Assembly: GCA_030762175.1 (NCBI GenBank)
Contig: CM060831.1
Location: 81,917,501 to 81,981,500, forward strand
Origin: Metallyticus violacea
Lineage: Eukaryota; Arthropoda; Insecta; Mantodea; Metallyticidae
Reading direction: 5' to 3'
Length of the DNA: 64,000 bases
Shown here piece by piece: positions 1 to 10,584 of the stretch. A model generated the notes under the pieces. It did not search any database and was not told where the DNA came from. It worked only from the letters and a program-made list of their open reading frames with translations. Position numbers and translations under genes: made by a program. Numbering within the stretch: the first letter of the stretch is position 1; every line of letters begins with the position of its first letter.

Positions 1-694
1 TTTTAATCATTTTAATAATGATTTGTAAAGTTTCATGACGATAATGATGTAAAGACGACAATATTGTGCAGAAAACACTCACTTTAGGTGAATCACTTTC
101 ATATTTAATGAATTCATTAGGATTCTAGATACCCCATACTAGTGTCTGTTGACTTTGCCATTCATGTGACCCCATTGAAAATTGACTTTTTACTTTGAAT
201 GTAACATTATGAAAATGATAACTTCAAAAACAGCAGAAATTTTTATTTCAAATTTGCTTTTGGGGTCATATTGAAGGAAGATTAAAACGTTCAACTTATT
301 TTTATATTTTTCTAAACTTGTCATATGCAAAATACTTTTTTTTTAATTTTTATTTTAAGGCATTAATGATATTTCTGATTTCTAAAGGAAATATGTGTTA
401 ATGTTAAAGCCAGACTGCTGATTTAGAAATTAGGAAATATTCATTTATTCATTTATATAATATAATTTTAGATATTAACCTACATTATACACTATTGCTG
501 ATATCTTTTTGCAAATATTATTACATTTTTAAAATTTAAGATTGAAATGTGTTTTAAAATTTAAGTATTTACATAAAAATTTTCCTTATATTGACAAGAG
601 GGTTTTATTCCTGATTTTCTCCGTTCATTTGATTTTTTTACAGATAGATTTGGATTATATTTTAATTGGAAAAGGCTTCACCGTATATAAGGTT
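1..694. other. AT-rich sequence, no feature recognised
   Basis: Probably TAF2 intron, since TAF2 exons follow on the + strand. Nothing with gene-like composition was seen. A short acceptor/donor-flanked stretch near 644-691 was considered and rejected as an exon. Confidence 0.5.
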
Positions 695-695
695 A

Positions 696-1922
696 AAAAA
701 AAAGACCAAACTTTTGGAATAGTGTGTCAACAGAGAACGCTCTGTGGCTACTGAGTGCACCTAGTGGCAGGTTTAGACAACAAACTGCCATTTGATGCAT
801 TATCTATTACCGTTAGTTGCCGAGCTGCAACTGCTGAAGTGAACACAGACACAAGCTGTTAGTCAGATTAGTGACAATGAAAGAGCTTGAAAAATATGTG
901 TATGTGAATACGCGGAGGACTGTATGAGTCACAGGCAGTGCTATGAGTGGTTTAAGTGTTTTGAACATGGCAGAATGTCGGTGGATGAAAGTCTCAGGCC
1001 TGGACGACCTTCTACATCAACAGATGATGACCATGTTGAGAGAATTCGTGCTGTGATTAATGGAAATCGTCATTTAACTATTCAAGAAGTTGCTGAGGAA
1101 GTGGGCTTAAGCTTAGGATCATGCCATTAAATTTTGAGTGGCAAACTTGAGGTGCATCATGTCAGTGCAAAAATTTGTGCTGTGTTTGTTAACCAACGAT
1201 CAGAAACAGACCTGGTTGAAATCAGCCAAGAACTGCTTGCCACTGCAAATGGCAATGAAAACTTCCTTAAGAACATCATAACAGGAAATAAAACGTGAGT
1301 TTATGCCTATGATGTTGAAACTAAGATGCAGTCATCAAAGTGGGTGGACAAAGGCTCTCCTTGTCTAAAAAGAGTATGCATGAGTCCGTCAAAGATCAAG
1401 GTGATGTTGGTTGTGTTTTTTTGACTGCAAAGACATCCATCAGGAATTTGTACCAAATGGTCAGATAGTAAACAAAGAAGTCTACCAGGGAATTTTAGTG
1501 CATTTGAGGGATGCTCTTGTAGGAAGAGGCCTGAATTATAGGTAACTGAACTTAGATGTTGCACCATGACAATGCACCTGCTCAAATATCGCTCCTTGTC
1601 TGCAGCTATCTGACAAAACATCAGACTCCCATTGTGCCCCATCCACCCTATTCTCCAGATCTAGCTCCAACAGACTTTTATCTGTTTCCCAAACTTAAAA
1701 CCCGTTGAAAGGACATCATTTCAAACCATAGAGCAGATTCAGGTCATTGTGACAATAGACCTGCATGCCATCCCAGAAAATGTGTTCCAGGAGCCTTTCC
1801 AAAAATGGAAGAAAGATTGGGAATGGTGTATTGCCAGTAGAGGGGACTTTCTTGAGAAGGACAGTACTTAAAATGTTGTACAATGAGCAATAAAAATGTT
1901 GTAGCAAAAGTTTGGCCTTTTT
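696..1922 (+). mobile_element. mariner-like transposon, decayed
   Basis: Terminal inverted repeats of about 20 bp (AAAAGACCAAACTTTTG at the left, CAAAAGTTTGGCCTTTT at the right) are flanked by TA at 694-695 and 1923-1924, the mariner target duplication. Length is about 1.23 kb. The + strand codes a broken transposase: an N-terminal helix-turn-helix part (MSHRQCYEWFKCFEHGRMSV, ending at a stop near 1128), then catalytic-region fragments such as NIITGNKTWVYAYD, FFDCKDIHQEFVPNG and YSPDLAPTDFYLFPKL-like residues near 1650-1700, in different frames. It cannot make a full protein. Confidence 0.85.
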
Positions 1923-2159
1923 TATGAACATAACTTGTATGTTTCTTTAAAAGTTTGAAGGAATCAATTAAACTTAACTATTTAAATCAAGAGTGCCAAA
2001 GTCAACATTTATCAATGTAGAGAATGTTTTAGTTGGCAAGATTATCTTCATTTATGACTTTAAATTTTTAGTAACTTTTATTATGTTAGTTATCTCTAGT
2101 CAAAGTACATTTCCAGTAAGTGAACCCAAAAGGAGTGTGTTTAAATAGTTTGACTTTAA

Positions 2160-2262
2160 AAAATCCTCACCGAATATATCATTTCATCTCATATATCATC
2201 AGTGTCCACCACCTGTGTTGCCTCAGTAGTAAAAACAGGCTTTAAACACAATTAAAAAAAAG
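2160..2262 (+). repeat. SINE-A, 3' end fragment
   Basis: Matches only the last ~100 bases of SINE-A: the GTGTCCACCACCTGTG(T)TGCC segment, CTCAGTAGTAAAAACAGGC and the AAACAC-A-rich end. The tRNA-like head is missing, as in 5'-truncated retroposed copies. Confidence 0.75.
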
Positions 2263-2562
2263 TTTGATTTCTAGATTTCATTTATTCTATGTGTAGTTCT
2301 TCTGAAGTTTTAGAATAAAACCTTTGTCCTATCTGCTGTCCAGACATATACTTGAATATAATCTATGAGTTGATGGCAGCTAGATAAAGGAAAAACATGT
2401 ATTGGCCAATGACATGTACCGGAACGAACTGAATATAATCTTCAGGTTCAGCATCTGTGTGAAAAATATGTCAATTAGAACCTCTTAGCTTATAAACTTC
2501 TATTGCCATGATACAAATCATATTTCTACTAATGATAGTTATATATCATATCATGTACTTGA

Positions 2563-2850
2563 CCACCACGGGTGGCCGATGTAGTTAAGGCATGGGCCCG
2601 TGAGCGGGAGGTCTGGGGTTCAAATTCTGCCAGGACCATCCTCCCTGATTGAGGTTTTTTCCAGGTTTTCCTCAGTCCTCATAAATGGCAAATGCCAGGG
2701 AGGTACCCTAAACTTAGGCCTGGAATGTTTCCTTCCTTAAAAAAAAAAATCCTTCTCCATTATATAATTTCATTTCATGTATTATCAGTGTCCACCGCCT
2801 GTGGTGCCTCAATAGTGAAAACGGGCATTAAACACTATTAAAAAAATATA
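2563..2850 (+). repeat. SINE-A, near full length
   Basis: The tRNA-derived head has an A box (GGTGGCCGATGTAGTTAAGG) and a B box (GGGGTTCAAATTC), followed by the body with GAGGTTTTTTCCAGGTTTTC, CCTAAACTTAGGCCTGGAAT and the GTGTCCACCGCCTGTGGTGC tail. It sits in the intron upstream of the first TAF2 exon. Confidence 0.88.
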
Positions 2851-3604
2851 TATATACTTTATTTACCTTTAGAAATTTGTTACAATTTTATGACTTCGTC
2901 AGTTACACAATATTACAATTTCAAACTATTAATACTTATAATTTATCTATATGGGTAGTTTTTTAAAATATGGCTTGAATTCTTGTATACTATAAAAACA
3001 CTGATTAATTAAAAACGTCTTAACTTTCTTCCTAAATCTAATTGGGTGTGTATCTGTGATTTTGTTAGTTATTCAATTATACATTTGGATGCCACTATGC
3101 AGAATTAAATTGATGTTTTTAGTTGTTCTGGCAGTTTGTACTTGGATTTTGTTGCTGGTTCTAGTACTGTGCTTATGGATTGATTTATTGGAGTAAAATT
3201 GTTGTATCAGTAACATAATAATATAGCAGTCAATCTTACTGCAAGGCAGTTCTTAGTATAAATACTAATAAACTTTAAACTAATTTACAAAAAATAAATA
3301 TTGTAGTATCTATATAATCAAGGAGCCAACTTAAGAAAAGTCATAAACTCACTGTGACAAACAATGAACATTGTTAGAATAACAATGCATTTAAATTTTA
3401 AAAGCAGTTAAAATGACTGCATTGGCAGTTATAGTGTTAAATTTCACTTTTTTTTTTAATATCAATCAAATGAAATAAAATATGAGTAACAGAAATGTCC
3501 CAACTCAGGCTACATAAATGTGTGATAGATTAATTGGAGAAAGATAAGTTGTTTTGAATAGCTGGAATTTTCACAGTGAAATATAGTATAATATAACAAT
3601 ATTA

Positions 3605-4130
3605 TTGAGGGAATCATTCAAATTTCACTAATTTTGTTCCACTTACTTGAATATGTTTTGAAGGCCATTGCCTTCATCATCAGTACAGTTCCATTGTCTG
3701 CTTCCCAGTCTGATATTAAGATCTGTGAATTTTACGAACTTAGTATGAGGTTACTATTGTTTGTGAGATCAAAATTAACCAAATAAATGAATTACAAATT
3801 TTCCTTGTTTTAGCTTAAGATTACATTTTCCCACACTGTTAATTCTCTGAGTTTTTGAAGAGCTTTTAAGAGTTTTGGTTCCTTTTGTAATTTGGGTTCT
3901 TTTGCCAGAAATGGTCTGCTATTGCTGATTTTTCTGTGTGTTTATATTTTACATTTCTCGTGTGTTCCTTAAATCATATAGTAATATTTCTTTTTGTTTT
4001 GCCTATGTATTTCATATTGCAGTCTTTGTAACTGATTCTGTAAATGCCTAATTGTTTTTCTGGCAGAATTGTGTCTTTTGTGTTGGTGTAAGTAAATAGA
4101 ACAAAATTAGTGAAATTTGAGTGATTTCCC
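3605..4130 (-). mobile_element. Penelope-like element, GIY-YIG endonuclease end
   Basis: On the - strand, 4080-3850 reads as a decayed GIY-YIG endonuclease, with landmarks GIYRISYKDCNMKYIGKTKR, a FKEHTRNVKYKH helix and SAIADHFW. It is followed by the element's 3' region with a hammerhead-like motif (3655-3683). The ends carry a 25-bp inverted repeat (CAAATTTCACTAATTTTGTT at 3619 and its complement at 4098). The reverse transcriptase part is absent. It lies right before the first TAF2 exon and must be intronic. Confidence 0.75.
3650..3683 (-). ncRNA. hammerhead ribozyme-like motif (decayed)
   Basis: The - strand reads CTGATGA, then a perfect stem II (GAAGGC with GCCTTC, loop AATG), then AAAAC where GAAAC is expected, then ATATTC in place of ATGTC. 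One core position is lost, so activity is unlikely, but the architecture matches hammerheads known from Penelope-like elements. Confidence 0.4.
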
Positions 4131-4281
4131 TCAATAACAACTTGAAATAAGGCTTAAGTTGCTTGTATCAGCATGACTTAAGAACATATTGAATTGTATT
4201 GTGAGGGATATTATTCATTAGGTAGTAAATTTGTTTTGCTTGAAATCTTACAGTGTATTTTCTGTCCTTAATGTGAAATAG

Positions 4282-4493
4282 AGCGGTCATTACTGCAGAA
4301 TCACTCTCCTCTGACACAAAATTGGTACTGGAGGAGATAACACGATGTTTAAATCTGGAGAAATTACTGCCCTGCTACAAATACACTGTAACTGTGGCTT
4401 GCCTGAAAGCTATAAGAAAGCTCCAGAAGTTTGGGCATCTGCCCAGCAATCCATCTCTCTTCCGCAGCTATGCAGCATATGGACAGTTTATTG
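4282..4493 (+). CDS. TAF2: TAF2 internal exon (first one in window)
   Basis: Encodes part of the HEAT/ARM-like region of TFIID subunit 2, the scaffold subunit with a dead M1-aminopeptidase fold that helps TFIID sit on initiator DNA. The acceptor follows GAAATAG, so base 4282 ends a codon begun in the previous exon; the donor is ATTG|GTATGC at 4494. The frame reads AVITAESLSSDTKLVLEE, then a helix-rich segment ending SYAAYGQFI. The left-over G joins AT of the next exon to give FIDVRLAALEAL, a junction typical of TAF2. The preceding exon was not recognised. A Penelope-like fragment ends about 150 bases upstream in the intron. Confidence 0.93.
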
Positions 4494-4932
4494 GTATGCA
4501 AACTAAATTTAATTTAATCTTAGCATTCAACACTTAAGTTCTCATCTAATTTACTAATAATGCTTAACAAAGTAAAATAATAATAATAGGAGAATTTCAT
4601 TTTGTGTATTTTTTATTTCTGTTTGCTGTAATAGTACCAGGAGGAGAAGGCCTTTTGCATGAGAATCACAGGAATATATAACAAATCTAGAGCAGAAATG
4701 CAGAAAATTAAAAAAAGAAATGCATTCCTTTTAATTTGATTTAATGCAAATAGGAAAAAAAAGTTTGCAATTTAAAATTAAAATATATTTCTGCTAGCAG
4801 CATTTAATATTCAAGCATTAATGCATATTGTTGAAAGCATTTATTTGTTTTTTTTTTATAAATGTGTATAAGTGTGGTATGCTGATTGCCATAGGGCTAC
4901 AAAAAGAAAATTAGAAAAAAATTTAAAGAAGG

Positions 4933-5310
4933 ATATAAACAATGTAATACAGTTTTTTTCACACTAACTCCATTCACTTACATAAAATTTGGACATATGT
5001 TTTGGGAGCGATCCCTCCCATCTTCAGCCTGTTGACAAACTGTTGTTAAACGTGGCGGTTGGGTCTCTTGATGTTCTTGTGGTGGCATCTGTTGGTTCTA
5101 TTAGGAATTTGCTGAGTTCATCCAATGGAGGGAAATTCCTAATAGAACCAACAGATGCTGCCACAAGAACATCAAGAGACCCAACCGCCATGTTTAACAA
5201 CAGTTTGTCAATAGGCTGAAGATGGGAGAGATCACTCCCGAAACATATGTCCAAATTTTATGTAAGTGAATGGAGTTAGTGTGAAAAAAACTGTATTACA
5301 TTGTTTATAT
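4933..5310. repeat. 378-bp hairpin made of two inverted Penelope-type terminal units
   Basis: The left arm (4933-5110) and right arm (5133-5310) are near-perfect reverse complements around a 22-nt loop. Because of the symmetry both strands code almost the same spurious 76-residue frame (MDICFGSD.SHLQP...). Each arm contains a hammerhead-like core, 5216-5244 on + and 4999-5027 on -, the latter with AAAAC in place of GAAAC. Outer ends carry the AACTCCATTCACTTACATAA segment seen in other Penelope-like ends here. Confidence 0.9.
5211..5256 (+). ncRNA. hammerhead ribozyme candidate with intact core
   Basis: CTGAAGA (5216-5222, fits CUGANGA), stem II GGGAG (5224-5228) with CTCCC (5235-5239) and a 6-nt loop, GAAA (5240-5243), then a minimal stem III AC-ATAT-GT and the cleavage triplet GTC at 5249-5251. 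Minimal stem III is the known Penelope-like arrangement. Stem I pairing is weak here (only one or two pairs seen), so activity is uncertain. Confidence 0.55.
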
Positions 5311-5348
5311 ATATACCACTCCATTGTCAACAGCTTCGTAAGTACATT

Positions 5349-5605
5349 TAATTAAAGAAGGATGTTTATGTATGGTAAAGGGGATAGGGCATTCCATTGT
5401 CCAAAAGAATGTGAAATGGTAAAAAGGTGGGGGGATGATATCTGGAATGAAAAATGGGACAAACTACAAGATATAGTAGTGCAAATTAAAATATCAGATA
5501 TGAAGATAGAGAAAATAAACAAGATTGTGGAATTCTTAGGAAAAGTAAGGGTTAAGTGGAGGAGATGAATAAGGAAGGAGGTTGAGGGCACACACAATTG
5601 TGAAA
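5349..5605 (+). pseudogene. LINE 3' coding fragment
   Basis: Sixty-eight residues (FMYGKGDRAFHCPKECEMVK, then WGDDIWNEKWDKLQDIVVQI) resemble the C-terminal tail after the CCHC-like zinc motif of non-LTR retrotransposon polyproteins. A related reading occurs at 13200-13640 on the - strand. Short, so identification is tentative. Confidence 0.4.
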
Positions 5606-7359
5606 ATGGTAATGTATTTTGGGGATTCTTTATTATACATATAACCAGGTGATTAAGGTATGGGAAAAATCTTAGTTTTGGTATTGCTAAATTTGTAGAT
5701 CTTTTGTTTGTTTATATAAATTTAGTTGTAATATTGTTTGCTGTATTAAAAATTCATTCATTTAATCGGACTGCAAGATAAAGAGTAAAATGAATTTAAA
5801 ATCGCAGAATAAGCCTAGAGTCCATAGACTCCTTGAATTACTTGGCATTTATCTTTTCAAATGAAAAAATTGAAGGAAAAATTCCATAAAACCTCACCTA
5901 ATAAGGTTCCTATTGGAAATTTAACTTAGGTCTGTCAGGTAACGAGTAAACACTTAATATAGAGGTTGGCAAAAGGTTATTATAAAAACAGGTTGGTATG
6001 ACATCATCAGAGGCTCAAACATTAAATTCAATTCAAGTTCTATCATTGGTTCAGTGACACCAAAGGAGGTCACAAAGCAACACTCAAGTTTCATGCCTTC
6101 TTTAAAAGTTAAAACATATATTTACCATTGGCTGGTTTAAGTTTATCTGCCATATGTGACTCGCTATTTTTTGAAAGTTTAAAGTTTAAGTTGACATTTG
6201 CAGTTTAGACTAATATTACAATGGCCTGTTGGTTTCAAAGACCCTAACGGATTTAAAAGTCCTTCAGTTTATTAACTGAGCAATGGCACTCCTTTTAAAA
6301 ATGGGGCTTCACACATTACCTTGAGTTTCTTCCTGTTGTATAGAGTTTTATGACTTTGACTTTCCAAGCTACCATAACTGAAAAACATCAGAGATTTTCT
6401 CTTGTTGACATACAAGCCACGTGTTAACATTATGCCTTATTGTACATATACGATATCTGCATTACTAATTACAATACTTGAAATTTATGATAATTAAATG
6501 TGGAATGTACACATTATATTATATTTACATTTCAGGGGTGGACCATAAGGAGCATTTCAAAGTATACCTGTGTGGCATGATGATGCCTTTCTTAGTAATG
6601 ATTCATGTGTGGAAATTAAATTAATGGAAAAACAGTTCTACCAGTTCCATTGTCTTCAGGCACTAAATGAAATTGCAGAGATTAATTTTTCTAAGAATGC
6701 TAATAAATTAGATACTCTTAACAGTAGAGTTTCACAACTTTAAAACTATGGCAGACAATTTTGATCTGTTTGCTTACCCTCTCAATATAATGAGATCCAG
6801 ACCATAGATGCAGGCAGAAGTAGTGGATTTACAAACTAATGCATATTTGAAAACACCTTTTTAAAGATCCTGTTTTACAAGCATCTACTTGGCAAGTGAC
6901 TGTTCACGATTTGTGGTAGTACAAATTAATGTAAAATAAAGAATGTCATTTCATTATAAATACTAATATTATGCAAATTAAGAATAGTTTAGTAAAATTA
7001 GACAAATATATGTAGAATGTGAATTTCTATATAGGTAAATGTCCTTTGTCAATATGTCCAATGTTTTAATAGGTTGCATTCAAAAATGTCACAGTTCTTG
7101 TCATTATGATAAATCTTTTGCTAAACTCTGACGTAATGCATAAGCTATGATGGTTGCCCTTCATAAAAGTCCAAAGGTACTATTTTGTAATTAATTTTTT
7201 TTTAATTTTGAAGCATTAAGAAGTATTAAAATATCTTTAACATTTCAAGTAACAATTACATAGCTAAAAGTATTTTAAATTTCAGATTGTTATGTTTTAT
7301 CTATTTATTGCATTATTTTTATTTTTGTTCTGTCTCATATTGGACATGTTTTGTTACAG
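5606..7359. other. TAF2: TAF2 intron, no feature recognised
   Basis: AT-rich intron sequence between the LINE fragment and the second exon. No coding, RNA or element signature was identified. Confidence 0.5.
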
Positions 7360-7579
7360 ATGTACGGTTGGCTGCTTTAGAAGCCCTTGTTGACTTTACA
7401 AAAGTGGATGGGCGATGGCCAGATTTAGAATTTCTCTTAGATCTAGCTGAAAATGACCCAGAACCTGCAGTGAGACATCACTTGATTCGGATGCTAGTGG
7501 AAAATCCTCCTTTTGAGCGGGCACACAAGCACAGACTTGACAAAGAGGAATTAGTTGAGCGACTATGGAATCTCATAAA
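7360..7579 (+). CDS. TAF2: TAF2 internal exon, HEAT-like repeats
   Basis: Continues the TAF2 HEAT-like region: DVRLAALEALVDFTKVDGRW, then a DPEPAVRHHLIRMLVENPPF helix pair and KEELVERLWNLIN. It matches the well conserved C-terminal repeats of animal TAF2 (YTKVD, NDP..VRH, NPPF, LW.L landmarks). The acceptor is TTGTTACAG|AT and the donor ATAAA|GTAAGT. The exon takes two bases at its 5' end and leaves two (AA) at its 3' end, which pair with C of the next exon to give Asn. Read without splicing it would end in a false AAG TAA stop right at the donor. Confidence 0.96.
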
Positions 7580-8165
7580 GTAAGTTTTAATGCAATCCAC
7601 AAGACAGTATTATAGTTCAGTTATTTAATATATTTTTTTCAACAGAGACAAAGGTGAGGACAAATTTTGTTTGCTTGGATCAAAATTATTGATCAGATAA
7701 AGTGAAATAAGATGATTTTGCAAATGATGCAGCAGTATAATGTGAATAACATATAAGTTAATAATCTCTTCTGAGTCAAAATATTTAGAACATTCTTTAT
7801 GGTTTCACTTACATGAGATTTACTCAGGACATGTTTTGTGGTTCAGTCAGCAAGACCCATTTGCTTATTTGGTCTATGTAATGTGCTTCTTAATATTTCA
7901 TGCTCTCTTGAGCAATGACTTTTTAAGTGGAACAGACATTTAATTTTATTATACTTTTATTTATAATATTTATTGTTATTCATGAATTTGAATTTTATGT
8001 TCATTCTTTTTATGAAGTTCTGCTTATTTTGAATCAGTAAGTTAATGAATTTTGGATGTCATATCTATTCCCCTTCTTCATTACCAGGTTTATAAAGGTT
8101 ATTCTGGTCCTTAAGTATACATAGATTATTTGTTTTGGTACACCGTAGGCTTTCATGGCTATGTT

Positions 8166-8743
8166 ATAATTAAAACAGTTAAAATCTTCTGATCTGTTTT
8201 GCAGTGGTCCATATTTTAATATGCCGGCATAGCTTTCACCAACTAGTGCAATTGGCATCATCAATGGACGATCAACAACACCTGACTGCTAAAAGACGAT
8301 AGTATTGGTTCATCTCTGTCTGGTTTCAGAAGGTCGATCAATATTCAATATTACATATATGGTGGAAGTAAAGAGGGGGAGGGAGGGGAGTAGTAGTTTG
8401 TTTTTCAATCTAGCCAGGAGGGAGGCATTGGAAATACAATATCATCCAGACAACTTTAACAGAGATGGCAGATGTCACATAAGTAGTAAATGGAAAAGTG
8501 GTTCTTAAAAACAAATGAGTACCTCTCCTCCCCCTTCCTCCTCTTCACTTCTGCCATACACATAGTATTGATCAACCTTTTAAAACCAGACAGAGATGGA
8601 TCAATACTGTCACATTTTAGCAGTAAGCTGTTATTCATCGTCCACTAATGATCCCACTGCAGCAGTTGGTGAAAGCTATGGTAGCATATTAAATCTTGGA
8701 CCATGGCATAACAGTACGAGAGATTTTAACTGTTTTAATTATT
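8166..8743. repeat. large diverged inverted repeat (foldback), 578 bp
   Basis: Arms 8166-8393 and 8523-8743 are imperfect reverse complements: AATTAAAACAGTTAAAATCT at the left end answers AGATTTTAACTGTTTTAATT at the right. Purine-rich GAGGGGGAGGGAGGGGAG answers a CTCCTCCCCCTTCCTCCTC inner arm. Each arm carries a hammerhead-like core near 8233-8264 (-) and 8645-8675 (+), with GAAAGC instead of GAAAC. Probably an old Penelope-type terminal pair of a subfamily different from the other hairpins. Confidence 0.75.
8233..8264 (-). ncRNA. hammerhead-like motif in foldback arm
   Basis: The - strand gives TTGATGA (one change from CUGAUGA), a 6-bp stem II CCAATT with AGTTGG, then GAAAG. The mirror site at 8645 reads CTAATGA, a stem II and GAAAG. 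Both keep the layout but have core changes. Confidence 0.35.
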
Positions 8744-8779
8744 TGTTTTGAACTTATATTCTGGAAGCTATTAAAAGTA

Positions 8780-9060
8780 GTAAAATAATGTTGATATAGA
8801 GTTGGTTTGGTATCACTTATACTTCACTTATTTGGTTCTTTAATTGAACTTGTTTTAGGAACATTTGTTCCCATCATCAGCAGAAGACCAACTGCTTCCA
8901 CCATCTTCTGCTGATGATGTTAAACGACAGATTAGTTAGAATTTACGTTTAAAAAGCTTTTTCAACCAACTTGGTCTCTTTGAAACCAGTCCCACTGTAT
9001 TTAAAAGTAAGTGAAGCATAAGACTGTGTTAGATGACAGATTAGTTAGAATTTACCTTGT
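8780..9060 (-). mobile_element. Penelope-type terminal fragment with hammerhead-like core
   Basis: At 8852-8880 the - strand reads CTGATGA, stem II GGAAC/GTTCC with loop AAAT, then AAAAC. Downstream on that strand comes AATAAGTGAAGTATAAG, like the GTAAGTG(G)AG tails of sibling elements. A 16-bp palindrome (CATCATCAGCAGAAGA) at 8873-8928 and a second tail (AGTAAGTGAAGCATAAG) near 9007 suggest a collapsed inverted pair. Confidence 0.5.
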
Positions 9061-10580
9061 AGTTCTGTTTTCTGCACCTCCCATTCACTCCCCACCTAAA
9101 TGTCATTGTGGGAGACAATATCTGGGCTGCAATGAAAGTTGCTGAACCTTTGTACTATCAGAGAGTTGTCAAGTTTCTTTGCAAATGTGAGAAAGTAATA
9201 AATACTGAGACTCCATTTATTTAAGGTTCTATTGTTTACATTTTAGACATGATAAGCTTGGTAACCTCCAGTATATGTCACTGATCCTATCTTTATTAAA
9301 GGAATGAAAATGATAATAATATCCTTATAATGTAACATTAACTTTCTCTTTTGCAAATATATTATTTCTGCCATATTTCATAGAGAGATTTAAAATAAAA
9401 GTGTCATAATTTCAGAAACAGAATAAGGGCTATAATGATGCACACAATCAATAAATAGAAGCCTGTAGTTTTTGGATTAATGATATACCTCTTTTTTAAA
9501 GTATGTAAATGAAAAGTAGTTTCTGAATGTTTATTAGTAAATGATATGAAACATCATATTTTCCAATTTGGGAAATAATGTAAATGTTAAGAAAATAAGG
9601 AAAACAACCATAAAAAGTGCCTATCTTGCAAAATTTTTTTGAATCATTAATAAAGTAACATACTTTAAATGAAGTCCAAAGACATAGTTTCAAACTGTAT
9701 TCTACACTTCAAGTGTTTGTTGCAGGAAGTATAAATAATAGAATCCTGAATGCACCCGTTTCTTGAAAGGTACAGTTGATTCCATATTTTATAAAGCAAG
9801 AAGATTCACTTCTCATTAAAAGCATATTAACTTCAAGATCAAGTCTTATTATGGCTCAAGATATCAATATAAAAATAGTGTAATTCCCAACTATTTTGTC
9901 ATTAGCCATGAATTTCATATCAGAATTCTTCAATCATTTTGGTATCTCTGTATTAATGTTCATAATGAATGTTTCTTTTCTTCCTTTTAGTGGGTCTTGA
10001 GCAACTTGCATTGCAAACTTAAGAAGAAAAGATGAACTCTGCAGCTATTTTCTACTGGAAATTAATTAAAACAGTTAATTTTTTTCTTTGATAGCATTTA
10101 ACCCATTAAAATTACCTAAAATACTGAAAAATATCTTGCTTTAATAAAACATTTATTTTTGTTCTTTGATAATAAATTGCTCTGCTGGAAAATAGTTTGT
10201 TTAAATGTAAACAAAGTAAAAAAAAAGCCACAAAATCTAAAATACATTAAATTAATCCAGGTAACACTAAAGCCTTTAAAAGTACATAGTCTTTCTTTGA
10301 ATATAATGAAAAGTTTACAAAGTTGATGTAGAACTTTTTAAGAAAACATGAAGTTGTTTTAAAAAATAATGCAGATTTTAAATCCCTCTCCCCAAAAGAA
10401 AAAGAAGGAAAAAAAAAAAGCAAGTTCTTCCCAATAATACAGGACGATGGCGTAAAACAACTAGAAGTATATTAAGATATTCTATTTATTGAAGGTAGTA
10501 GAACAAGAAAGTACTGGACTTATAACAAATTTTTTAAAATTATGTTGGAATTTTTACTGGACTAATATGACAAATTATTA
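9061..10580. other. TAF2: TAF2 intron, no feature recognised
   Basis: AT-rich intronic sequence. Small open frames show no family resemblance. Confidence 0.45.
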
Positions 10581-10584
10581 TTAC

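Noticed and set aside
644..691. Possible small exon (TTTTTTACAG before IDLDYILIGKGFTVYK, GT after)
   Set aside because: Acceptor- and donor-like ends are common in AT-rich intron; the reading shows no TAF2 similarity I can point to and the phase cannot be tested.
2563..2640. True tRNA gene in SINE-A heads (also in other copies)
   Set aside because: A and B boxes are present but the 3' half of a cloverleaf and the acceptor stem do not pair; the body continues as SINE in all copies.
4989..5254. Two overlapping, almost identical 76-codon frames on opposite strands
   Set aside because: They result from the hairpin symmetry, not from a gene pair.
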